12,156 nt of DNA, from the NCBI GenBank assembly GCA_005884605.1, contig VBBE01000075.1, positions 1 through 12,156 of the forward strand. The letters are read 5' to 3'. The position numbers and the translations under genes were made by a program. Shown here piece by piece: positions 1 through 5,088 of this stretch (the stretch's first letter is position 1; every line of letters starts with the position of its first letter). The DNA comes from Candidatus Bathyarchaeota archaeon (lineage in GTDB: Archaea > Thermoproteota > Bathyarchaeia > 40CM-2-53-6). Under the pieces are notes generated by a model, which worked only from the letters and a program-made list of their open reading frames with translations, was not told the DNA's origin and did not search any database.

Positions 1-1
1 A

Positions 2-73
2 GGAAAAACTGCCAAGAGAATCACAAGCAAAGTGACTGGAGCGAGAATTAAGATCTTCATCCAAGATAACTAA
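2..73 (+). CDS. possible 3' end of an upstream gene (partial)
   Basis: One forward frame is open from the window edge for 23 codons to a TAA at 71-73 and reads GKTAKRITSKVTGARIKIFI then QDN. The mix of basic residues followed by a beta-like hydrophobic stretch (RIKIFI) resembles the end of a real protein. The other two forward frames stop earlier, at about 51 and 34. There is too little sequence to name a family, and a 23-codon open frame can occur by chance, so this is only a tentative call. Confidence 0.25.
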   Translation, partial: GKTAKRITSKVTGARIKIFIQDN

Positions 74-454
74 TGCAAATCAAATACCGAATCTATTATT
101 TAAGAATGGCAACTATGATTCAACAGCTCCTCTCGCGACAATCGCGAGGACACTCCAGTCGCCCAGACATTCCGCCCACTAGAATCCGAGAAAATATTCT
201 GTGAGGGGAGTCCACCTACCAATGCTGTGGCCATGAAAGACATGGGACAGATTCCATGGCGCCCACCGAGAGGGACCCGATACTGCGAATGCTAAGCTTG
301 ATCTTTTCTGCCATTTCATGAGTCACATCCAAGCATTTCCATCGGACATGTCCACGTGAGATAGTTATCCTAGTGGGCTTCAAGAGGCGAAAGCGTTACC
401 AACAATAACTCGTGCCTTTAAACGGTAGCGTCTACCAATCAACCTCCGCAATTT
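74..454. other. intergenic region, no gene seen; one short hairpin
   Basis: About 380 bases hold no convincing reading frame on either strand. The only structure I see is a perfect 7-bp hairpin, CTCGCGA (132-138), loop CAA, TCGCGAG (142-148), about 60 bases after the presumed end of the upstream frame. It is not followed by a T-run, so it is not a classical intrinsic terminator. On the minus strand this region lies downstream of the His-rich membrane protein gene, and no T-rich archaeal terminator is evident there. Confidence 0.4.
132..148. repeat. short GC-rich inverted repeat (7-bp stem, 3-nt loop)
   Basis: CTCGCGA and TCGCGAG are perfect reverse complements separated by CAA, with a possible extra T-G wobble pair outside. 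It lies about 60 bp after the tentative stop at 73. It may be an RNA hairpin at the end of a transcript or a chance palindrome; there is no T-tract and no second copy that I noticed. Confidence 0.35.
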
Positions 455-1078
455 CTAGGCCGTGACCATCCTGATCTGTTGCTTGTCCTTGAGAACAAAG
501 TCTTGGGTGGGACTTGCCTGTGCTTGGCCGTCAATGGTAAGCGAGACCACAGCCTTGCCGTTGATCGCGCTACCATCGCTCGGCTGACCCCAGATAGCTA
601 GAAACTCGTGGAGGGTAAAGTCGTGATGAGAGGTGTTGGCCTCCACATGGATGGTTCCTGACGTGTCATGAGTGTGCATGGGTGACAGCCCGCCCTCACC
701 GTATTGATCCAGGGAGTGGTCCTTCCAAAGACTCTGGTCAATTCCAATGTTCATCGGAACCGTTACTGCACCGCTCGTGTTCGAAGTTATCGAAAGAACC
801 GGATGCCAGTGAATCCCTCTGTCATAGGTTGCAGCCGCGAAAGATACACCAATCACTACGAGCACGACTATGGAGAGAACCAGAATGTTCCTCCTTCTAT
901 GACTTCGAAAGACGGACCCGCTGCTAGCCACCGTCAACGTCTTAGGCTGGGCAAGCGAGGCAACCTTTCGAGGGTGCACCTTCTCGTAGTGTGATCTCAG
1001 ATTCTCTTTCCTAACAGACGCTCCGCAGACCGGGCATCTCTCTGGTTCCAAGGAGAGTATCGGAAGGTCGTTCCTCAA
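455..1078 (-). CDS. zinc-finger, single-helix membrane protein with His-rich outer domain
   Basis: The 207-residue protein has three parts. Residues 15-35 form a C2H2-type zinc finger (C15-x2-C18-x11-H30-x4-H35). A basic stretch (SHRRRN) precedes one transmembrane helix at about 64-83. The remaining 120 residues are predicted to be extracellular by the positive-inside rule. The outer domain is rich in histidine (HWH at 90-92, MHTHD at 134-138, H144, HH at 151-152, H157), which suggests metal binding. I recall similar MHTHD-SG-IH outer domains in thaumarchaeal hypothetical proteins, but I cannot name a characterised member. The start is TTG at 1076-1078; an in-frame TAG sits directly upstream, so it cannot extend further. 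TTG at leucine 10 is an alternative start. Function unknown; a metal-sensing or metal-binding surface protein is inference. Confidence 0.75.
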   Translation of the reverse strand: MRNDLPILSLEPERCPVCGASVRKENLRSHYEKVHPRKVASLAQPKTLTVASSGSVFRSHRRRNILVLSIVVLVVIGVSFAAATYDRGIHWHPVLSITSNTSGAVTVPMNIGIDQSLWKDHSLDQYGEGGLSPMHTHDTSGTIHVEANTSHHDFTLHEFLAIWGQPSDGSAINGKAVVSLTIDGQAQASPTQDFVLKDKQQIRMVTA

Positions 1079-1289
1079 CTAAAATCTTTGCCATATCCGC
1101 CCAAATCTCACAGTCGCGTAATTAGAATCCAGTAAGTTACGTCTTCTTGACCATATAGAGTTCGAATTTATGCCGACTCATAATCAAAGAGCCACTACCA
1201 GTTCCACATTCAATAGACTCAGTGAACCGTCGTTCCAACATGCTCCATAACGATGAATTGGCCCTGGCGATTACAAATTGATCCATCTT
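1079..1289. other. intergenic region upstream of the His-rich protein gene
   Basis: No supported gene. This stretch should contain the promoter of the minus-strand gene starting at 1078. The best AT-rich element on that strand is TTCTAATTAC at about 1118-1127, some 40 bases upstream of the TTG start, but it is a weak match to an archaeal TATA box. The GTTCGAATTTA near 1160 resembles a tRNA T-loop but has no surrounding cloverleaf. Confidence 0.3.
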
Positions 1290-1430
1290 TCACGGGCCGC
1301 TTAATCTTGGTGACTGTGTCACTCTACTTTGATTGTTCACATACCTACCGGCAAACTGGTGTTCAAATCCCCCTCCCTTCACCGAATCATGGAACGTGAA
1401 TAGGAGAAACAGCAGCAAGGTTGAGATCAT
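1290..1430 (-). CDS. small single-helix membrane protein (46 aa), hypothetical
   Basis: A short minus-strand frame begins with ATG at 1428-1430, only 19 bases after the stop of the NicO-like permease gene, and ends with TGA at 1290-1292. The product starts MISTLLLFLLFTFHDSVK: a hydrophobic helix over about residues 2-13, then a polar tail of about 33 residues with H14, H24 and several basic residues. The frame is also open upstream of the ATG (SRWIV), which would lengthen the helix, but no standard start codon lies there. Position and hydrophobic character fit a small accessory subunit co-transcribed with the permease. It has no clear Shine-Dalgarno sequence and I recognise no family, so it may be spurious. 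Confidence 0.4.
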   Translation of the reverse strand: MISTLLLFLLFTFHDSVKGGGFEHQFAGRYVNNQSRVTQSPRLSGP

Positions 1431-1449
1431 GACGATCCAGCGAGAACCG

Positions 1450-2292
1450 TCAAGTGTTGGTGGCTGGGCTCACCTTGACCTCTCTCCAAGTGATGATCAT
1501 TATCGGAACAATCACTCCTATCATGAAGGCTAGAACTATCAGATTCCCAAAATCAAGCGGGATCGTGTCTTGTATACCTGCTCGGAAGAGTACTCCCGCG
1601 ATGATGAATATTATCCCGCCGTAAAATAGGCTGCGTGCCCCTGCCCTTGTGCCGAAAAGCTGGACTCGTTCCGGACCCCATCTCTTTGCGATCTGGAAGA
1701 CGCCCCCGAAGAGTGAACCAATTGCTAGGAGCACGATCAGTGTGCCAAAGCCGAATGCTGCCCCAGGTGCGAACCCTAGGTATGCCGCAGGCATTGCCGG
1801 AACGGCGACCAAATAGATGAAGGTAGTGAATAGTCCTGTGTCGACACCAAACCCGGCAATGAACCCGTGGATCACACACCAATGTATGGGAACTTGTCTC
1901 GAGACACCCTTCTCGTCATAGTGTGTTCCACCGCGAGTGCGCAGGAATCTAGCAAGTGGATGCCAAGACGGCAGCTTCCCGGACAATATCAGGTATCCTG
2001 CGATTGACATAGCGATTCCAACAGCCACGTAAACTGCAGCGTTCAAGCTTTCATCGAAGGCGAGATAACTGGCGAGCGCAAAGTAGACTAGCTGAGCCAT
2101 AATTGCGCGTTGGAGTGTAAAGGATGAAGCGAAGAACACGCCTGAGAGCATACCGCCTCTCCCGGTAGCCGAACCTACTGAATAGCTGAATGTGATTGGC
2201 CAGGTATGTTCGTCCGGAATGATCCCGTGTAGCATTCCGAGACTCAGAGAGCCTAGCAAGAGAACAATCCATTCCGGGATGAGAAGACTCAC
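1450..2292 (-). CDS. NicO/TauE-like multi-pass permease, probable Ni/Co or other metal transporter
   Basis: The 280-residue, strongly hydrophobic protein has about six to seven transmembrane helices. The first helix contains GMLHGIIPDEHTWP (H22, D27, H29), which resembles the H-x4-D-H signature of NicO and NiCoT nickel/cobalt transporters. A second His/Asp cluster, IHWCVIHGFIAGFGVDTG (H137, H142, D151), lies in a later helix, so the protein looks like two related halves, as expected for this fold. A hydrophilic loop rich in H, R and D (about 105-135) separates them. The start is GTG at 2290-2292; an in-frame TAA eight codons upstream bounds the frame. A TATA-like box 20-30 bases upstream suggests a leaderless mRNA. 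It is divergent from a NikR-type regulator, which supports a nickel- or cobalt-related role. Transport direction and metal are inferred. Confidence 0.7.
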   Translation of the reverse strand: MSLLIPEWIVLLLGSLSLGMLHGIIPDEHTWPITFSYSVGSATGRGGMLSGVFFASSFTLQRAIMAQLVYFALASYLAFDESLNAAVYVAVGIAMSIAGYLILSGKLPSWHPLARFLRTRGGTHYDEKGVSRQVPIHWCVIHGFIAGFGVDTGLFTTFIYLVAVPAMPAAYLGFAPGAAFGFGTLIVLLAIGSLFGGVFQIAKRWGPERVQLFGTRAGARSLFYGGIIFIIAGVLFRAGIQDTIPLDFGNLIVLAFMIGVIVPIMIITWREVKVSPATNT

Positions 2293-2312
2293 GGCACCCG
2301 AGATGAAGACGA

Positions 2313-2322
2313 AATTATTAAG
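2313..2322 (-). promoter_or_regulatory. TATA-like box for the NicO-like permease
   Basis: On the minus strand the sequence ACTTAATAAT lies about 21-30 bases upstream of the GTG start at 2292. This is where an archaeal TATA box is expected if transcription starts at or next to the start codon, giving a leaderless transcript. A second AT-rich run (ATTAAAATC, 2332-2340) is an alternative. Identified by eye only. Confidence 0.4.
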
Positions 2323-2346
2323 TATTTTCCAGATTTTAATAAGACT

Positions 2347-2354
2347 GATATAAG
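2347..2354 (+). promoter_or_regulatory. TATA-like box for the NikR-type regulator
   Basis: GATATAAG lies about 40-47 bases upstream of the ATG at 2394. Archaeal transcription usually starts about 25 bases after the TATA centre, which would place the mRNA start near 2375 and give a leader of about 20 bases. The candidate operator at 2360-2391 surrounds that start point. Identified by eye only. Confidence 0.45.
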
Positions 2355-2359
2355 AGACG

Positions 2360-2391
2360 ACTTGAAAGTTATTATTCGCACAAGGTCAAGT
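2360..2391. promoter_or_regulatory. candidate operator: inverted repeat ACTTGA-N20-TCAAGT
   Basis: Perfect 6-bp arms ACTTGA (2360-2365) and TCAAGT (2386-2391) face each other across 20 bases and end two bases before the regulator's ATG. The known E. coli NikR operator is also a wide inverted repeat (GTATGA-N16-TCATAC), bound by two ribbon-helix-helix dimers. Total length here is 32 bp, about three helical turns. The location between the TATA-like box and the start codon fits autoregulation by the adjacent gene product. The arms differ from those of bacterial NikR, so this is inference. Confidence 0.4.
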
Positions 2392-2393
2392 AT

Positions 2394-2780
2394 ATGACAA
2401 TCGTCAGCGTCTCGTTACCCGACGAACTCGTCGACTCGATGACCACCATTCAGGAATCGCAAGGGTTCGCGGGAAGGTCCGATGTGGTCAGAGCAGCAAT
2501 CCGGCTCCTGCTGTCTGACTCGAGAGAGAAAGCATCTCTTACTGGTTTGGTAGCCGCGATTCTCGTAGTTACACATGACGAATCGAATGAAGAGCCAATC
2601 ACTCGGTTGAAGCATGCCTACGATGACATTGTGCGAACCCATATTCACAATAAGATGGGCCGAAACAACTGCTTCGAACTCTTTCTCCTGGAAGGGGAGG
2701 GAAGGAAGGTCGCTTCGATGACTAGTGCCTTCCAGAAAGAGAAGAAGCTGAAAAGCGTAAGGCTCCTTGTGGTCCGATGA
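2394..2780 (+). CDS. nikR: NikR-like nickel-responsive regulator (ribbon-helix-helix)
   Basis: The 128-residue length fits the NikR family (about 130-140). Residues 1-45 form a CopG/ribbon-helix-helix DNA-binding domain: a short strand (TIVSVSLPDELV) followed by helices containing GRSDVVRAAIRLLL. The rest matches the NikR C-terminal ACT-like metal-binding domain, with THIHNKMGRNNCFELFLLEG carrying H83, H85 and C93 where NikR has its His-x-His...Cys nickel ligands. H74 or H61 may be the fourth ligand. The H85-to-C93 gap is two residues longer than in E. coli NikR (H89 to C95), so metal preference may differ. It is divergent from a NicO-like permease and convergent with a ZIP-like permease, both plausible targets. 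The ATG start is two bases after the candidate operator. Confidence 0.88.
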   Translation: MTIVSVSLPDELVDSMTTIQESQGFAGRSDVVRAAIRLLLSDSREKASLTGLVAAILVVTHDESNEEPITRLKHAYDDIVRTHIHNKMGRNNCFELFLLEGEGRKVASMTSAFQKEKKLKSVRLLVVR

Positions 2781-2869
2781 GTCGACGAGAGGCCCAGAAG
2801 TACGAAGCGGGATCAGAGTCTTAGATTTCGGATAAACCTTAACCCGACATCTCCATCGAACTTGCGCGG

Positions 2870-2874
2870 TTTTT
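2870..2874 (+). terminator. weak T-run after the NikR-type gene
   Basis: A TTTTT run about 90 bases after the regulator's stop, in the gap between convergent genes, could act as a simple archaeal T-rich terminator. It is short, and no other T-rich element is visible in 2781-2908. Weak evidence. Confidence 0.2.
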
Positions 2875-2908
2875 GAATCGACTCGAGAATTGTAGTAGCG
2901 GTTTGATC

Positions 2909-3715
2909 TTAGCCTGAATGGAATAAGGCCGCGAAATAGATCGTTAAGAGTCCAAGGGTTGTGAGTACCGCCATCATCATCGATTCTTTCGAGCTTGCAA
3001 CTTTCGCATTGTCGAACAAAGGTCCAAAGAGTCTCACCGCGGCATAGATCGCAGTTCCGGTGCCCAGAGCATAGAAGTAACTACTGTCGTAGGTTTGGTA
3101 ATAGCCGGTGACAGCACCCATGAGTGAGGGAATCGTGAAGATTATGCTCAGAACTGCTAGGTCTCTCAGGCGACCAGTAGTGGTCCTAGCATGCTGGATA
3201 GAGTATGCGCAATAGCACGCGCCTACTATCATAGGTTCGAGCGCCTTGTGCAAGACATATGCCACCCCTCCTGAAATGCCACCGAATGTGTCGAGGAGTG
3301 ACGTACTCGTTGTTATGGCTGCAGTTCCGCCGAAGGCGGCACCCTCGCCGAGCCCATGGATTCCTAATGCCACTGCCACCAGCATCGGTATCGTCAGTCC
3401 ATACTTTCCAACTGCCAATTGGGGAGAAAAGATATTCCGATTGCGATCAACTGAAAAGAAGGAGAGCAAGCCAATCACAAAGAGCCCTACTATCGCGACC
3501 TGGCCCACGCCTCCCGAAAAACCCGAGTTGACATCGAGGCTTGCCGCCCCGGTTATCGTGTCGACAAAAAACCAGAACAGAATCCCGAAAGCAAACGCCG
3601 CAACGTATCTTGCCTGTAATTTCATTCCTGCGAACACGATTAGAAGCAATCCTACAAACGCAGGAATCAGCGTTGACGCAGTCCACGGAAGAAAGCTTTC
3701 CCCGAATCCCAACAT
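2909..3715 (-). CDS. ZIP-superfamily-like metal permease
   Basis: The 268-residue hydrophobic protein has about seven to eight helices. Two of them carry the H-x3-E pattern that forms the metal site in ZIP transporters: VALGIHGLGEGAAFG (H120, E124) and VLHKALEPMIVG (H156, E160). These correspond to the H-N-x-P-E-G and H-x-x-P-E-G motifs of ZIP helices 4 and 5. The proline of both motifs is missing, so this is a divergent member. The segment between about 88 and 104 (SVDRNRNIFSPQL) is the main polar loop. The start is ATG at 3713-3715. Proximity to the NikR-type regulator and the NicO-like permease suggests divalent metal transport; the substrate and direction are unknown. Confidence 0.68.
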   Translation of the reverse strand: MLGFGESFLPWTASTLIPAFVGLLLIVFAGMKLQARYVAAFAFGILFWFFVDTITGAASLDVNSGFSGGVGQVAIVGLFVIGLLSFFSVDRNRNIFSPQLAVGKYGLTIPMLVAVALGIHGLGEGAAFGGTAAITTSTSLLDTFGGISGGVAYVLHKALEPMIVGACYCAYSIQHARTTTGRLRDLAVLSIIFTIPSLMGAVTGYYQTYDSSYFYALGTGTAIYAAVRLFGPLFDNAKVASSKESMMMAVLTTLGLLTIYFAALFHSG

Positions 3716-3885
3716 GAAATGATGTCTCTAAGTGCGATATTCTAAGGGTTTTTGGATCAAATTACGAACAATGCCGAAACCGTTCTTGTGCGTCTCACAT
3801 AGAGGTTTTCTAGTTCGCAGGTTGAGCCATAACTCTCTTAATCATCGAACATCTATCTCTCTATTACGTTTCATTTCTTCGGTCT

Positions 3886-3914
3886 CGGGACAACCAATTG
3901 TTGGGCCCGTCCCG
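3886..3914. repeat. inverted repeat just upstream of the cupredoxin gene
   Basis: CGGGAC (3886-3891) and GTCCCG (3909-3914) are perfect 6-bp arms separated by 17 bases. The interior has a further 4-bp pairing, CCAA (3894-3897) with TTGG (3901-3904). The element ends five bases before the GTG at 3920. It could be an RNA stem-loop controlling translation, an operator, or the end of a disrupted upstream coding segment. No T-run follows. Confidence 0.35.
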
Positions 3915-3919
3915 CGAGT

Positions 3920-4249
3920 GTGCCCACAAGCTCTGCCTACTTCGTCGTGGTGATGGCTAACGAAGGGATGAATGTCGGGTTCAACGGTAGCAAGTTCCAA
4001 AGCGGCTCTTGGCCTATGATGAATGTCACGGTGGGGAGAACTGTTACGATTCATGTCATAAACAATGATACAGTTCAGTCTCATGGGTTCGCGATACAAA
4101 GCTACTTCGGCGGTTTTGCGCTGGGTCCCAGCAAGTGTAGTGATGTGACGTTTACCGCCGATCAACCGGGCTCGTTCTTGGTTTATTGCTACATTTCCTG
4201 CACGATCCACCTGTTCATGCAGAATGGGAAAGTTAACGTGAACCCCTGA
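3920..4249 (+). CDS. cupredoxin-fold protein with CuA-like copper site
   Basis: The 109-residue protein is one cupredoxin domain. Copper-ligand-like residues are H55 in QSHGFAIQSYF and the C-terminal cluster VYCYISCTIHLFMQNGK (C-x3-C-x2-H-x2-M). The CuA site of cytochrome oxidase subunit II and nitrous-oxide reductase is H...C-x3-C-x3-H-x2-M, so this is CuA-like with one residue fewer before the histidine. Such domains act outside the cell, yet the frame shows no signal peptide or anchor: the only standard start is GTG 3920, and the fold's first strand (AYFVVVMANEG) begins a few residues later. The frame is open back to 3842 without a start codon, so the 5' end may be misread, frameshifted or use a rare start. 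It heads a tight operon with a membrane protein 17 bases downstream. Role: electron transfer or copper binding, inferred. Confidence 0.72.
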   Translation: MPTSSAYFVVVMANEGMNVGFNGSKFQSGSWPMMNVTVGRTVTIHVINNDTVQSHGFAIQSYFGGFALGPSKCSDVTFTADQPGSFLVYCYISCTIHLFMQNGKVNVNP

Positions 4250-4266
4250 ACGATGGAAGGAGCGAC

Positions 4267-4590
4267 GTGGCGTCCGTGTTCAGCGTTACCGATGGGCTGG
4301 TGCATGTTCTCTTAGTGGCTTTCTCGGCCTTAATCCTGTTGATCTCTCTGCTTGCATATGTCGGACGGAGAGACTCGAGATATCTTTTTCTCTCGTTGGC
4401 TTTCGCCTTCCTCGCGCTTAGCCAAGTAGTCGAGCTAGTTGAGACCATACTTTTGTCTAACCAGCTGATCTTCATTCCCCTAACAGGGGTGCACTTGTCG
4501 CACTTTCTAGACTTCCTGATGCTGTCCAGCTTCAGCTTGGCCCTGCTTGTTCGGAGTGGAGAGAGCCCTGGGAGTTCAGGGAAACAGTAG
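4267..4590 (+). CDS. three-helix small membrane protein, function unknown
   Basis: The 107-residue protein has three predicted transmembrane helices at about 10-32, 39-62 and 68-95 and a short polar tail. Histidines lie in or near the helices: H13 in the first, and H76 and H79 (GVHLSHFLDF) in the third, with E56 and E59 in the second. These could bind a metal or haem, but that is inference. The start is GTG 4267, four bases after GGAG at 4259-4262; GTG 4276 is a slightly more distant alternative. It is 17 bases after the cupredoxin stop, and its last 44 bases overlap the start of the winged-helix gene, so it is almost certainly part of the same transcript. I recognise no family. Confidence 0.7.
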   Translation: MASVFSVTDGLVHVLLVAFSALILLISLLAYVGRRDSRYLFLSLAFAFLALSQVVELVETILLSNQLIFIPLTGVHLSHFLDFLMLSSFSLALLVRSGESPGSSGKQ

Positions 4591-5077
4591 GGTCAGGGTC
4601 AAGCAACTTATCTCGCTTGCCCCAGGCGTTCACCTCAGAGAACTCCAGCGACTCCTCGGCATGTCCTTCAATTCTACACGGTACCATGTGGACAAGTTGA
4701 CGACGGCGGGCGAAATTATCCGAGTAGAAGAAGGAGGGTATTCTCGGCTCTATTCCGCCGGGATCGGCGAAGCAGAAAGGGCCATTTTCACCTTTCTTCG
4801 TAGAGAGACAGACAGGAAAATCTTGGCGAGTCTAGTTGCTGACCCAATCCTCTCAAACAAACAGCTGTGCGAGCAAACAAACCTAGCGAAATCCACTGTT
4901 AGTGAACATCTAGCGGGACTTGTGCGAGCGGGTATAGTCAAGACGCGGCAAGTGACCGAGAACTTTGTTGCATATGAGCTGGAGCAACCTGAACAAATCC
5001 GACTCCTATTGAGGAGCCAGAACCCGAGTCTTCTAAGGAAGGCAGGTGAGAGATTCATAGACCTGTGGGACTTCTGA
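4547..5077 (+). CDS. double winged-helix transcriptional regulator
   Basis: The 176-residue soluble protein contains two winged helix-turn-helix units. The first spans about 16-72 (LRELQRLLGMSFNSTRYHVDKL as recognition region, then a wing with EEGGYSRLYS). The second spans about 86-147 (SNKQLCEQTNLAKSTVSEHL, then TENFVAYEL). Tandem winged helices of this ArsR/MarR-like type are common in archaeal regulators. No ligand domain or membrane helix is present in this chain. The start could be TTG 4547 or GTG 4556; neither has a good ribosome-binding site, and both lie inside the upstream membrane-protein gene, which suggests translational coupling. Likely targets are its own operon (cupredoxin, membrane protein, propeller), by inference from position. 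Confidence 0.8.
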   Translation: MFGVERALGVQGNSRVRVKQLISLAPGVHLRELQRLLGMSFNSTRYHVDKLTTAGEIIRVEEGGYSRLYSAGIGEAERAIFTFLRRETDRKILASLVADPILSNKQLCEQTNLAKSTVSEHLAGLVRAGIVKTRQVTENFVAYELEQPEQIRLLLRSQNPSLLRKAGERFIDLWDF

Positions 5078-5088
5078 GACAGCAGGGC

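Noticed and set aside
1305..1385. tRNA-like T-loop (GTTCAAATCCCCC) near 1357
   Set aside because: The T-stem does not pair properly and there is no D-arm, anticodon arm or acceptor stem around it.
3246..3722. 158-codon plus-strand open frame opposite the ZIP-like permease
   Set aside because: Pro/Lys/Thr-rich with no domain; it is the antisense shadow of a clear membrane protein.
3842..4210. 122-codon minus-strand frame opposite the cupredoxin gene
   Set aside because: Shadow of the copper-site domain, which has convincing ligand motifs on the plus strand.
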